Positions 18,136 to 26,257 of a DNA stretch of 64,000 nt are shown here, one piece after another. The stretch covers positions 248,001 to 312,000 of the forward strand of contig NZ_CP034930.1 of NCBI RefSeq assembly GCF_004014855.1, written 5' to 3'. This stretch comes from Apibacter raozihei (lineage in GTDB: Bacteria; Bacteroidota; Bacteroidia; Flavobacteriales; Weeksellaceae). The notes beneath the pieces were generated by a model, which was given only the letters and a program-made list of their open reading frames with translations, was not told the origin of the DNA and ran no database searches. A program made the translations under genes and the position numbers. Every line of letters begins with the position of its first letter. Position 1 is the stretch's first letter.

Positions 18136-18546
18136 TGTTTAAAACTTTATTAAAGAAAATATTTTTATATAAAAACTTTTAATCTATCAACCAAATTATT
18201 AAATACTCACAACAACATGATTATCAATTATATAAATAATCAGTCTATTAATTATATTGTTTAATTATAAATTTAAATATATTTAGTTCTCTAAAGATCC
18301 CCAATTTTATATTTTTAATTAACATTATACAAAAAAAATCATTATTTATATTTATCCTATAGTTTTAACATCTATTTTTTTATCTTATAAAGGATAAAAA
18401 AAGTATTCTTATTGAATATTTTAAGTCATTATCTTTATAAAAATGTTAGATTTTACGGTTTTCCTTTTTTTATATGTTATTTTTCTCTGTTATTTTGCAT
18501 CATAGAAAAACTTTATTGCGAACGCAAACAACTAATTAATTTATTA

Positions 18547-18596
18547 ACACTACGATTTTTATTAAGGAAAGCTATTTAATGGCTTTCTTTTTTTTT
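18547..18596 (+). terminator. Fourth related hairpin terminator
   Basis: AACACTACGATTTTTATTA precedes GGAAAGCTATTTAATGGCTTTC and a long T run. It follows the AACACTA...GAAAGCT layout of repeats A-C with compensating changes in the stem. Confidence 0.55.
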
Positions 18597-18848
18597 ATAA
18601 ATGTTTTTGGTTCAGATACTAATTGTAATTTTTATTAACTCTAAACTCAGACTATAATATAAAACTTTAAGAACATTAATTTTTTAAACAATTAAATCAC
18701 TGATAAACAATTGATTAATATGTAATTTAAAAAATTTAAATAAAATATTACTATGAATTTTTAGCTCATATATTATTTTATTCTTACCTTTATCTTGTCT
18801 TAAGAGAATTTTGATTCTTTTAAGTCGTATAAATTTAAAATGAGATTT

Positions 18849-18879
18849 AATCCTGCTTATAATAAGCAGGATTTTTTTA
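18849..18879. terminator. Terminator at the end of the gene-free zone
   Basis: AATCCTGCTTAT (18849-18860) pairs with ATAAGCAGGATT (18862-18873), followed by T. It faces the 3' end of the minus-strand gene at 18900 and may serve it as well as a plus-strand transcript. Confidence 0.7.
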
Positions 18880-18899
18880 TATATTCAGATACTATTTAT

Positions 18900-19340
18900 T
18901 TACTTAAATTGATAGGTTGAGGGTATCAGATATGAATCAAACCTTATTTCTCCTTGATATAAACATTTTAGCGTCTTATCATCGATATATTTTTGTAACT
19001 GATTTTTTACCTCATTTTCTTTTATATTTAAATTTTTGTATATAGAAAAAGTTTCTATAAAGCATTTTAATTCATAATCATTAAAACATATATAGTAATA
19101 TTCTCCTTCTGTTCCATAAGGTATAATACTATAATCACATAGTATTTCATTTTTTTGTATTTCACAACCTATACCGTGAAAACGATATCTAAAGTTTCCT
19201 GCCTTACCTAACCTGTTAAATGCAGCTCCTCGTACATGCCAGTATTTATCTTTTAAATTGTATTCTTTTATTAATTCTTTTTCAAACTCATTTATAAATT
19301 TAACGTATAACTTTACTACTTCCAATATTTCAAATTTCAT
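18900..19340 (-). CDS. DUF6896-like probable immunity protein
   Basis: A 146-aa soluble protein with WHVRGAAFNRLGKAGNFRYRFHGIGCEI followed by a short alpha/beta tail. The Gly-rich YRFHGIGCE piece resembles DUF6896 proteins, which I recall being found near polymorphic toxins; I cannot confirm this by search. No signal peptide. It lies at the outer (left) end of the tip array, without a toxin next to it. An orphan immunity gene is the most economical reading. Confidence 0.5.
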   Translation of the reverse strand: MKFEILEVVKLYVKFINEFEKELIKEYNLKDKYWHVRGAAFNRLGKAGNFRYRFHGIGCEIQKNEILCDYSIIPYGTEGEYYYICFNDYELKCFIETFSIYKNLNIKENEVKNQLQKYIDDKTLKCLYQGEIRFDSYLIPSTYQFK

Positions 19341-19535
19341 ATATCTAAAAACTTTTTTTATACATTGATTTACAATAATTCACAAAAATATGTTAAAGTT
19401 AAAATTTACCTTATTCCTACTATTTTAAGACATAAAAAATTATATAGTATACCGATACAAGTATGGCTTAGTTATTTACCATCCTCCCTCACAACACTAG
19501 GGGTTGCTTATTTATTACATTTAGTAATATTAAAT

Positions 19536-20291
19536 TTATTTCTTAACAATAATAAAATTACTAGCTTCTAATTCTTTTGCTATTTCAAAAAGATATCCAT
19601 TATAGCCAATTTCTTGAGATACTTTATAATTAATATGGGCAAAATTATTTATTACTAATATTATTTTTTTTTCTAGTTTTTCCAGAAAAGGATCTAGAGA
19701 AGTTAGACAATCTATAAATGCATTAGATTCTGCACCAAAATATCCTCTTTTTCCAAAAAAAACTTCACTCAATAAACAATGTAAATCAAGAGGAGTTTTA
19801 AGTTCTTTTTCATCATTAAGGACATACTCTTTATCTAATTTTAAAGATACCGGGACTCCATTCCAAAAATAACAACATCTTAGCCATTCATTCCTTTCTT
19901 GCTGTACCTTAAAATCCCTCCATGAATATTCTTTCCCCTTGTACCACCCGTAAAAAATATCTAAATATCTCTGATGAAAAGTATAAATTTCATCTGTATA
20001 AACTTCTTCTAAATAAAAAATATTTCTATCTATTTCTATAATTTCATTTGAATTAATGATTAATGTTAGCAGCATTAATTTTGCTCGATTTAAATAAATC
20101 TTAACAACCAATTCTTTTCCAATTAAAAATTCAGAAGAAATATCGTTTATTAATTTTAAGTCTAGTATCTTTATACTATAAATCCCATTATTTTCGGATA
20201 TCTTAAGGTACTTTGCTGTAGCTATTTTGAATTCTTTATAAAGAAACAAAATTTGTAAGATATTATTTTTTTCCATAACATATTTATTCAT
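19536..20291 (-). CDS. Barstar-like immunity protein, 251 aa
   Basis: Residues 168-250 resemble barstar, the barnase inhibitor: LDLHCLLSEVFFGKRGYFG, then NAFIDCLTSLDPFLEKLEKK, and a final ELEASN helix. The order (helix, Y-F-G turn, A-x-x-D-C-L-T helix, hydrophobic strand) is that of the family. The N-terminal 165 residues are an added domain with no recognised relative. Barstar homologues neutralise RNase toxins. No such toxin is adjacent, so it is an orphan immunity gene, perhaps acting against toxins of neighbouring strains. Confidence 0.55.
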   Translation of the reverse strand: MNKYVMEKNNILQILFLYKEFKIATAKYLKISENNGIYSIKILDLKLINDISSEFLIGKELVVKIYLNRAKLMLLTLIINSNEIIEIDRNIFYLEEVYTDEIYTFHQRYLDIFYGWYKGKEYSWRDFKVQQERNEWLRCCYFWNGVPVSLKLDKEYVLNDEKELKTPLDLHCLLSEVFFGKRGYFGAESNAFIDCLTSLDPFLEKLEKKIILVINNFAHINYKVSQEIGYNGYLFEIAKELEASNFIIVKK

Positions 20292-20393
20292 AAATATAAT
20301 AGGCGAACTTGTTAGAATCTTATAAATCTTTGTATAATTAAGATAAAAAAATTATCCTTAACAATCTGAATATTAATAAATTATATTACTCAT

Positions 20394-20543
20394 ACCGCTT
20401 TATTTGCAAACCTATCATTCCCTAACCAAACGGAACACACCCAATGAGACATTTACAACATTCTTTCCCTTATTCTATCTCTTATTCCTAATAACGAGTT
20501 AGAGTTGTTAGAGTTGTTGGATTTACTTAATAAAGAGGCTTAA
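20394..20543 (+). pseudogene. Decayed 3' end of a 91-aa array protein gene
   Basis: The sequence aligns with the second half of the intact copies (for example 26698-26843). It has a stop where intact copies have Trp (CAATGAGAC instead of CAATGGGAC) and a duplicated Glu-Leu-Leu stretch near the end. It marks the left edge of the array and shows that the array once reached at least this far. Confidence 0.75.
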
Positions 20544-20551
20544 AAGAAAAA

Positions 20552-20573
20552 GAGACTGATAGTTATCGGTCTC
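20552..20573. terminator. Terminator after the decayed 91-aa gene copy
   Basis: GAGACTGATA (20552-20561) pairs with TATCGGTCTC (20564-20573) with one G-T pair. It is in the same position as the terminators after the intact copies. Confidence 0.6.
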
Positions 20574-20715
20574 CTTCCTATTAATACCTAATGAGTTTTT
20601 ATTTATAATTTTTGAATGCAGCCTACATTGCAAGTTTTTTTTGTTTGTTATTTAATATAGATAATTTTAGAAATTTTTATTATTGTCATATTCATTAAAA
20701 AACAATTCTATGTCT

Positions 20716-20970
20716 TTACCTTTTTCTATTTATAACTTTGTACACTAAAATAATAGAAATTAAAAGTAAAATTAATCCATTTATAAATAAATTAAATAAA
20801 GAAAATCCATATTGTTTTACCCCATTTACATAGACCTCATGATAAAAATTGAATGGTAAACCAACATTTCTTATAACATAACGATCTTTCAATATTAAAT
20901 AATCAATAATATTTACAGGAACAAATATTATAAAAAAAACAATTATAATTTTAAAAAGATTCCATTTCAT
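20716..20970 (-). CDS. Putative membrane immunity protein of tip 1
   Basis: An 84-aa protein with two transmembrane helices (about 6-26 and 56-78) and a periplasmic-size loop containing NFYHEVYVNGVKQYG. It starts 11 nt after the stop of the orphan tip at 20982, which is the position of the immunity gene in every cassette here. The role is inferred from position; no family recognised. Confidence 0.55.
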   Translation of the reverse strand: MKWNLFKIIIVFFIIFVPVNIIDYLILKDRYVIRNVGLPFNFYHEVYVNGVKQYGFSLFNLFINGLILLLISIILVYKVINRKR

Positions 20971-20981
20971 TATTCTACATT

Positions 20982-21881
20982 TTAAAGTATAGGAAACCTC
21001 ATTATAGATGGTGCTCTCATTATTGCAGAATTTCTCTTTGATTGCTCTGTATCATTCACAACAGCACCTTTACTATTGACAGACAGATTGCCATAAATAC
21101 TAACAATACCTGACTCTTGAGAAAAAACTTTCTTAGGAAGTATCTTACCATCCTGCTGAGTAACCATATAAACATTACCCAAACCAAACCAACTAGAATC
21201 AAAGTCTCCCTTATAAGTATAAGAACCTCCCGAATATCCGGCCATACCAGACGAATATTTCACGTTAGAATAATTTAAAAAATTCGAAGCAAAAGGTTCT
21301 TTATTACAACCATAAAAAACAGCTATACTACCATTAGGATCAAAATTCCAATCAATCAACCCCCATCCTTCAGGAGATAATTGTCCCCTATCGTCAAATA
21401 CTCCAGTCTCTAATCTCAAATTATATTGTCCTGAGGTTACCAATTCACCAACCGGTCCATCTGTACCACCATGCCCAAAAAATGAAGCTTCAACGGTCAT
21501 TCCATATCCTTCTTTTCTAGCCTTTTGAACCTCGCTCTCAACAACTTCTTTTAGTTTCCCTAGATCTTTAACTGTCAATTCTACAACTTTGTCTTTAGGA
21601 TTATTTTTTTTGATTTCTTTAGCTCTTGTTTTCAACGCATCTACAAAATCTCCCGCCCCACCTGTGTGAATTAAAAAATGTACATTACCAGATGGATCTC
21701 CTGCCCCATTCTCTGGCATCATTCCGGTAGGATCAATATATTTAACTGGATTATTAAACGTATACGCATAAGGACTTACACTCGAATATTTTTCTGCCAT
21801 AGGATCCACGCTTAAGAATATACTCTCCCTTGGATTATAGTATCTTGCACCGTAATAATAAAGACCGGTTTCCTCATCCAA
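20982..21881 (-). CDS. Orphan RHS tip 1, putative His/Cys hydrolase toxin
   Basis: Residues 1-52 are the RHS core end (DEETGLYYYGARYYNPRES, then YAYTFNNPVKYIDPTG). The toxin domain follows, with SFFGHGGTDGP (H137) and VFYGCNKEPFA (C192) after predicted strands. That order and style resemble caspase-like (clan CD) cysteine peptidases, but this is a pattern judgement only. The frame opens at a TTG (GAG-TTG-GAT) with no ATG, so the tip is probably silent unless joined to the main RHS gene. Its partner is the membrane protein at 20716. Confidence 0.65.
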   Translation of the reverse strand: MDEETGLYYYGARYYNPRESIFLSVDPMAEKYSSVSPYAYTFNNPVKYIDPTGMMPENGAGDPSGNVHFLIHTGGAGDFVDALKTRAKEIKKNNPKDKVVELTVKDLGKLKEVVESEVQKARKEGYGMTVEASFFGHGGTDGPVGELVTSGQYNLRLETGVFDDRGQLSPEGWGLIDWNFDPNGSIAVFYGCNKEPFASNFLNYSNVKYSSGMAGYSGGSYTYKGDFDSSWFGLGNVYMVTQQDGKILPKKVFSQESGIVSIYGNLSVNSKGAVVNDTEQSKRNSAIMRAPSIMRFPIL

Positions 21882-22111
21882 CCCCTTACCGTTACATACG
21901 AAAGGGAGAATTCCTTCAGTTTTTACATTTTTCTAAAAAAACATTACTCCTGTTTATATATCTTAACAAGGCTACAGCAAACTATTTCAATCAACTCTTT
22001 TAACTGCCAAAGATACTATTTTAAGATAAAATACGAATAAAAGTCCCGAGACTTTTCTACTCTGTAGATTTTGTTTATAGTGACCTGCCATTTTTTTTAT
22101 AATTATTCATT
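21882..22111 (-). repeat. Conserved array spacer, copy 1
   Basis: The spacer between each tip and the next 91-aa gene is about 235 bp and nearly identical between copies. Features from left to right are an RHS-like end (FVCNGKxLDEETG on the minus strand), a run with ACTATTTCAATCAACTC, and a minus-strand -7 box TATCTTTG (here 22025-22018). Then come two small hairpins (AAGTC/GACTT and TTCTAC/GTAGA) and GCGACCTGCC before the small gene. This copy is the most diverged: the -33 position reads TTCG. Confidence 0.75.
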
Positions 22112-22316
22112 TTGCAAACCGAAAATGTACAAACAAATTCCAATGAAAAACCAAACCCTAAAGACTTCTTAGTTACTTTACAAAAGCTCAAAACCATTCC
22201 TGACTACGAGAACTTAGGTTTTACCCTCAAACCCCTTTGATATCCTGTAACTTATCCGCTCCCTTATCCCTAAAGACGAACTAGAATTACTCGATTTGCT
22301 AAATAAAGAGCATTAA
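22112..22316 (+). pseudogene. Broken copy of the 91-aa array protein gene
   Basis: The start is TTG instead of ATG. The frame follows the family for about 40 codons (NPKDFLVTLQKLKTIPDYEN) and then hits TGA at 22238 at the point where about 80 bp, coding for the CKITQ...WDIYN segment, has been deleted. The family's C-terminal end resumes in another frame and stops at 22316. Confidence 0.85.
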
Positions 22317-22320
22317 AATA

Positions 22321-22349
22321 ATATACCCCGCTCAATGAGCGGGGTATAT
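22321..22349. terminator. Bidirectional terminator
   Basis: ATATACCCCGCTC (22321-22333) pairs perfectly with GAGCGGGGTATAT (22337-22349). It lies between the broken small gene and the immunity gene at 22369. Confidence 0.85.
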
Positions 22350-22368
22350 TTAGTTTACATTACGAAAA

Positions 22369-22923
22369 TCACATTCCATAGATTTTAGGCTGACAATTAT
22401 CACAAACGATAATATTACAACCCATTGATTCCAAAGGAACTGGGTCGTGAACTAAAGTTTGTTTCTCTTTATCAAAGTAATAAAAAGTCATATTAACATT
22501 ATAAAGTTCCGTTTTTACTCCTATAAAATCTTGGTATTTTCTTGGAGGAAAAGTATTAAGCATCGGTTTTCCTAAGATTGTACCAACTTTTACTGAATCC
22601 CCTTTTATAACTGTAATATTTTTTATAGACTCATAAGATATCAAATTAATATTATCATATATTATTGCTAAACAATTAGTACTATCATCTACATACAAAA
22701 CTGTCCCTTGTACAAAAGATTTCACATCTTTACTTCCCCTATCTGCTATGATTGTAACACCAATAGGAGATAAGTTATCTTTAAAAAATAATCCTTTGTA
22801 TAATTGCGTTTCTTTATCATTCCTATATCCTTTAATCACTTTCCCATCACTTATAGGACATTGATATATTTGCGAGAACATATTTTGTGAAATACAAATA
22901 AAAATAATACACAAATACTTCAT
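22369..22923 (-). CDS. Orphan secreted immunity-like protein, degenerate LytM/M23 fold
   Basis: A 184-aa protein with a signal peptide (MKYLCIIFICISQNMFSQ). The central part, GTVLYVDDSTNCLAIIYDN then VIKGDSVKVGTILGKPM, follows the LytM/M23 beta-sheet pattern. The catalytic HxxxD and HxH positions are absent (YKGLFF where HxGxD is expected), so it should not be a peptidase. It is a close paralogue of the protein at 23363, which directly follows a tip. No tip precedes this copy: the spacer to its right is cut to about 115 bp, so the toxin part has been deleted and the immunity part kept. Confidence 0.6.
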   Translation of the reverse strand: MKYLCIIFICISQNMFSQIYQCPISDGKVIKGYRNDKETQLYKGLFFKDNLSPIGVTIIADRGSKDVKSFVQGTVLYVDDSTNCLAIIYDNINLISYESIKNITVIKGDSVKVGTILGKPMLNTFPPRKYQDFIGVKTELYNVNMTFYYFDKEKQTLVHDPVPLESMGCNIIVCDNCQPKIYGM

Positions 22924-23038
22924 AATAATTTAAATTTTATTTAAATACATCTTCTTTTTTAATAGTTAAGGCTTTTTCTACTCATTAAAATTTGTTGTCA
23001 GCGACCTGCCTTTTTATTTAACTTAATCACTTTTTACC
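22924..23038 (-). repeat. Truncated array spacer, copy 2
   Basis: Only the end next to the small gene remains (from TTTTCTACTC to GCGACCTGCC). The RHS end and the TATCTTTG box are gone, which marks the deletion of a tip upstream of the immunity gene at 22369. Confidence 0.7.
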
Positions 23039-23311
23039 ATGACAACACAAAACAAGTCTTCAAAACAAAAACTAAACCCTAAAGACTTCTTAGTTACTTT
23101 ACAAAAGCTTAAAACCATTCCCGACTACGAAAACTTAGGATTTACTCTTAAATCTCTTTGTAAAATTACGCAAACAGCCCTGTTAACGGAAATCTCGTTC
23201 CCCAATTACACGGAACACAACCAATTGGACATTTATAACATTCTTGCGCTTATTCCCTCCCTTATCCCTAAAGATGAGTTAGAGTTATTGGATTTGTTGA
23301 ACAAAGAATAA
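23039..23311 (+). CDS. 91-aa-family array protein, copy 1 (90 aa)
   Basis: Small soluble protein of unknown function, predicted mostly helical. Landmarks are a polar N-terminus (TTQNKSSKQ), DFLVTLQKLKTIPDYENLGF, KSLCKITQTALL, FPNYTEHNQ-DIYN, and LIPKDELELLDLLNKE. No signal peptide, transmembrane part or known motif. It is on the strand opposite the toxin genes, convergent with an immunity gene and divergent from a tip. This copy has Thr for Ala (LLTEIS), Leu for Trp (NQLDIYN) and Pro for Arg (LIPSLIPK), so it is the most divergent intact copy. A chaperone, regulator or silencing factor for the array are all possible. Confidence 0.8.
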   Translation: MTTQNKSSKQKLNPKDFLVTLQKLKTIPDYENLGFTLKSLCKITQTALLTEISFPNYTEHNQLDIYNILALIPSLIPKDELELLDLLNKE

Positions 23312-23315
23312 AGAA

Positions 23316-23340
23316 AAACCCCGCTTATTAAGCGGGGTTT
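23316..23340. terminator. Bidirectional terminator
   Basis: AAACCCCGCTT pairs with AAGCGGGGTTT, 4 nt after the small gene stop and 22 nt before the stop of the convergent immunity gene. Confidence 0.85.
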
Positions 23341-23362
23341 ATTTAGTTTACATTATGAATAA

Positions 23363-23911
23363 TCACATTCCATAGATTTTAGGCTGGCAGTTATCACAAA
23401 TGATAATATTACAATCTATTGATTCCAAAGGAACTGGTTCATGAACTAAAGTTTGTTTCTCTTTATCAAAATAATAAAAAGTCATATTAACATTATAAAG
23501 TTCCGTTTTTACTCCTAAAAGATCTTGATATTTTCTTGGAGGAAAAGTATTGAGCATCGGCTTTCCTAAGATTGTACCGACTTCCACTAACTCTCCTTTT
23601 TTAACTGTAATATCTTTTATGAATTCATAAGATATCAAATTAGCATTATCATACATTATTGCTACACAATTAGTACTATCATCTACATACAAAACTTCTC
23701 CTTGTACTATTGATTTCACATCTATACTCTCACTATCTGCTATGATTGTTAAATCAATAGGAGCTGAATTATCTTTAAAAAATAATCCTTTGTATAATTG
23801 CATTTCTTTATCATTCCTATACCCTTTAATCACTTTTCCATCACTTATAGGACATTGATATATTTGTGATATCATATTTTGTGAAATAAAAATAATATAC
23901 AAAAACTTCAT
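23363..23911 (-). CDS. Secreted immunity protein of tip 2, degenerate LytM/M23 fold
   Basis: A 182-aa paralogue of the protein at 22369, nearly identical over most of its length. It has a short signal peptide (MKFLYIIFISQNMISQ) and the VLYVDDSTNCVAIMYDN / VEVGTILGKPM LytM-like core without catalytic histidines. It starts 12 nt after the stop of tip 2 (a HExxH peptidase), in the immunity position. Periplasmic location suggests that the toxin is met outside the cytoplasm. Differences between the two copies cluster in surface-like positions (ADRGSKD versus ADSESID), as expected for diversifying immunity proteins. Confidence 0.65.
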   Translation of the reverse strand: MKFLYIIFISQNMISQIYQCPISDGKVIKGYRNDKEMQLYKGLFFKDNSAPIDLTIIADSESIDVKSIVQGEVLYVDDSTNCVAIMYDNANLISYEFIKDITVKKGELVEVGTILGKPMLNTFPPRKYQDLLGVKTELYNVNMTFYYFDKEKQTLVHEPVPLESIDCNIIICDNCQPKIYGM

Positions 23912-23923
23912 AATAAAATTAAT

Positions 23924-24700
23924 TTAGTTAGAATTTTCTTTTATAGCCTGTTTAACCATATCTTCTAATCTTTTTTGTCGCTCATTATGAATCTTTTTTT
24001 CCTCTGACAATTCAAAATCTTTTACCTTTACTTTAGATAATGGTCCTTTTGTTACAATAGGCTTAGAGTCTCCTTCATATTTATCTCTGACTTGTACACC
24101 TTTATTAGATTTAGTTTCAGCTTTCATAGCCTCCCATTCAGATAATGATATCCCAGTATCTCCGACCAAAATCCCACTATATATTTTAAGAGGAAGACCC
24201 TCATCTTTATCCCATAAATTAAAGTGATTAAGCTCATGAACTAGTACAGAAGCCGATGATAATATTTCTCCAGAATCTCCCTCTATACCTAATAAACTAT
24301 TCCATCTTAAACTTTGATCTTCGTGAAAAAAGGCCGACCCCAAATCTGTATTTCTTACTGTAACAGTACTTGATGTCTCTAATGCTTTAATTACATCCTG
24401 TTGAGTACTCATTGCATTTAAGGCCTGATATACCGATTGAACATATTCATCACTTATCCCTTTTAATTTTTGTATATCATTTACTGAAGACAGTCTAATA
24501 CTCTGATCATTTTTTGCTCCATATAATACTATAATATCTCTACCATCAGGATCTATTGCATTTATTGGGTTATTTGCTACATAAGCATAAGCACTTGTTC
24601 CAGGATACTTCTCTGTCAACGGATCCACTGATAACCACACAGATTCCCTAGGATTATAGTATCTGGCACCGTAATAGTAAAGACCTGTTTCCTCATCCAA
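23924..24700 (-). CDS. Orphan RHS tip 2, HExxH metallopeptidase toxin
   Basis: RHS core end (residues 1-53, closing with NPINAIDPDGRD), then a domain of about 200 aa with the zinc motif H155-ELN-H159 in SASVLVHELNHFNL. A downstream SEWEAMKAETKSN could supply the third ligand (Glu). This is the layout of small gluzincin-type effector peptidases. The C-terminus is a Lys/Glu-rich helix. The frame opens at TTG without ATG and hence is probably silent in place. The secreted LytM-like immunity protein follows. Confidence 0.75.
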   Translation of the reverse strand: MDEETGLYYYGARYYNPRESVWLSVDPLTEKYPGTSAYAYVANNPINAIDPDGRDIIVLYGAKNDQSIRLSSVNDIQKLKGISDEYVQSVYQALNAMSTQQDVIKALETSSTVTVRNTDLGSAFFHEDQSLRWNSLLGIEGDSGEILSSASVLVHELNHFNLWDKDEGLPLKIYSGILVGDTGISLSEWEAMKAETKSNKGVQVRDKYEGDSKPIVTKGPLSKVKVKDFELSEEKKIHNERQKRLEDMVKQAIKENSN

Positions 24701-24936
24701 CTCCTTACCCTTACATACGAAAGTGTGAATTCCTTTGGTTTCTACTTTTTTCTAAAAAACTCTTACTCCAGTTTGTATAACTAAACAAGGCTATAGTAAA
24801 CTATTTCAATCAACTCTTTTACCTGCCAAAGATACTATTTTAAGATAAAATTTAAAAAAAAGTCCTTAGACTTTTCTACTCTGTAGAATGTGTTTGCAGC
24901 GACCTGCCTTTTTATTTAACTTAATCCCTTTTTACA
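24701..24936 (-). repeat. Conserved array spacer, copy 3
   Basis: Full-length copy with the -7 box TATCTTTG on the minus strand at 24834-24827. The minus-strand frame reads back through FVCKGKELDEETG and closes at a TAG about 20 codons upstream with no start codon. Confidence 0.75.
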
Positions 24937-25209
24937 ATGCAAACACAAAAAAAGTCATCCAATGAAAAACTTAACCCTAAAGATTTCCTAGTTACTTTAC
25001 AAAAACTAAAATCCATTCCCGACTACGAAAACTTAGGTTTTACTCTCAAATCCCTCTGTAAAATTACGCAAACGGCTTTATTAGCAGAAATCTCTTTCCC
25101 TAATTACACCGAACACAACCAATGGGACATTTACAATATCCTGCAACTTATTCGCTCCCTTATCCCTAAAGATGAACTGGAACTGCTGGATTTGCTGAAT
25201 AAAGAGTAA
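24937..25209 (+). CDS. 91-aa-family array protein, copy 2 (90 aa)
   Basis: Starts MQTQKKSSNEKLN and has NILQLIRSLIPKDE where most copies have NILALIRSLIPKDE. Relative to copy 1, most nucleotide differences are synonymous; for example TQTAL is coded ACG CAA ACG GCT TTA here and ACG CAA ACA GCC CTG there. That pattern supports a real, selected protein. Confidence 0.82.
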   Translation: MQTQKKSSNEKLNPKDFLVTLQKLKSIPDYENLGFTLKSLCKITQTALLAEISFPNYTEHNQWDIYNILQLIRSLIPKDELELLDLLNKE

Positions 25210-25213
25210 TAAC

Positions 25214-25250
25214 AAAAAAGAAGGCTACTCAATGAGTAGCCTTCTTTTTT
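25214..25250. terminator. Bidirectional terminator
   Basis: A 17-bp stem AAAAAAGAAGGCTACTC / GAGTAGCCTTCTTTTTT with a 3-nt loop. The stem sequence is unlike that of the other cassettes although its position is the same. Confidence 0.85.
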
Positions 25251-25293
25251 AACTTTATCTTTAAGCCTAAACTTGATATTATTTTTGATTCAT

Positions 25294-25587
25294 TTATATA
25301 ATTAATACCTTTATTAAAAAAGATATATAAAACATTATTATTAAAATTAATGGAATAACTGTTATATATAAATTATTATTTGTTAATATTCCTTTTCTTA
25401 TCTTAATATAATTAAGTATAAACGAGTAAGTAAAGAAAATTATTAATGGTATAAAAAATATCCAATTCAATATAAAATGAAGTAATGATCTTTCATAGAT
25501 GTTAAATTTATTTAATATAATAGTAATAACTATGAATATGCAAAAGCATATCAACAAAATTCTTGGGTTAATAATTTTATTTCTCAT
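25294..25587 (-). CDS. Putative membrane immunity protein of tip 3, 97 aa
   Basis: Three hydrophobic segments, with start MRNKIINPRILLICFC at 25587, 1 nt after the stop of tip 3 (25589). A longer frame from 25692 overlaps the tip by about 100 nt, and its first 35 residues show no sense, so the shorter start is preferred. Position marks it as the immunity partner; no family recognised. Confidence 0.55.
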   Translation of the reverse strand: MRNKIINPRILLICFCIFIVITIILNKFNIYERSLLHFILNWIFFIPLIIFFTYSFILNYIKIRKGILTNNNLYITVIPLILIIMFYISFLIKVLII

Positions 25588-25588
25588 A

Positions 25589-26257
25589 TTAATAATACTT
25601 TCTACCATCAAAAATTGCTCTTTGATCTGCTTCACTATCTCCAAAATTATAAAACTCATTAAGGTTAGATCCTCCTTTAACTTCAAAATCAAAGAGACCT
25701 ATTTCTTCTGTCCATGCTCCCCACATAAAATTACCTGCATCAAATAAATTATATATTTTATTGCTACCCTCAAATCTATAATTATAGATAGTCTCCTCAA
25801 TAAAAACATTGTATATATCTTTTCTTTCAGCTAAGTATCCCATTGTAAAATCAGCTCCAGTATGTGATGCTAATGCAACTAAAACATACTTTGAAACACT
25901 TAATGGAGCCATATATTTAGATAGTTTTATTCCTGAATTTAATGACACCCCTTTGACAACTTTATCTAACTCCGCCCTGCTAACTGGATAATATAATTGT
26001 TCTCCAACACTATAGTTATTTGTAAGTTTGCTTTTATCTACTTCTTGAGTATCATTAAATTTTAATTCATTTCCTTTCTCATCATAAAATCTATTTGGCT
26101 TATCATTTTTAACAACTTTACTAACAATTCCTTTATTATTAACTGTTATATCATCATCAACACTTTCACCTTCCATCCCTGTCGGATCTATAAACCTAAC
26201 TGGATTCTGATAACAATACTGATACGGAGTCATTGTTTGTTCAAAGAGTGGATCCAC
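25589..26257 (-). CDS. Orphan RHS tip 3, toxin-44-like, with stop in the RHS junction
   Basis: After the RHS end (PYQYCYQNPVRFIDPTGM) comes a domain of about 190 aa ending LFDAGNFMWGAWTEEIGLFD (171-190) and FYNFGDSEADQRAIFDGRKYY. The N-F-x-(W/Y)-G piece and the final G-D-x-x-x-D...G-x-x-Y resemble the bacterial toxin 44 family of RHS proteins; I rate this as likely but unproven. The usual VWLS of the junction is VW-stop-S here (TAG at 26263-26261), so the frame given begins only at a GTG beyond the stop. The tip cannot be read through from its own RHS core. Confidence 0.6.
   Translation of the reverse strand: MDPLFEQTMTPYQYCYQNPVRFIDPTGMEGESVDDDITVNNKGIVSKVVKNDKPNRFYDEKGNELKFNDTQEVDKSKLTNNYSVGEQLYYPVSRAELDKVVKGVSLNSGIKLSKYMAPLSVSKYVLVALASHTGADFTMGYLAERKDIYNVFIEETIYNYRFEGSNKIYNLFDAGNFMWGAWTEEIGLFDFEVKGGSNLNEFYNFGDSEADQRAIFDGRKYY

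Larger units (their letters stand above)
17154..18899. other. 1.7-kb gene-free zone with several plus-strand terminators
   Basis: No open frame of useful length on either strand. It holds repeat B, two related hairpins (about 18090 and 18547) and two unrelated perfect-stem terminators (17866 and 18849). This density of terminators without genes suggests small RNA genes or decayed cassettes. Confidence 0.6.

Noticed and set aside
19365..19571. 68-codon plus-strand frame between two immunity-like genes
   Set aside because: Overlaps the end of the barstar-like gene in antisense and looks like random AT-rich translation.
10243..20543. Integrated element using the tRNA-Ser as attachment site
   Set aside because: No integrase gene is present and no copy of the tRNA 3' end was seen downstream.
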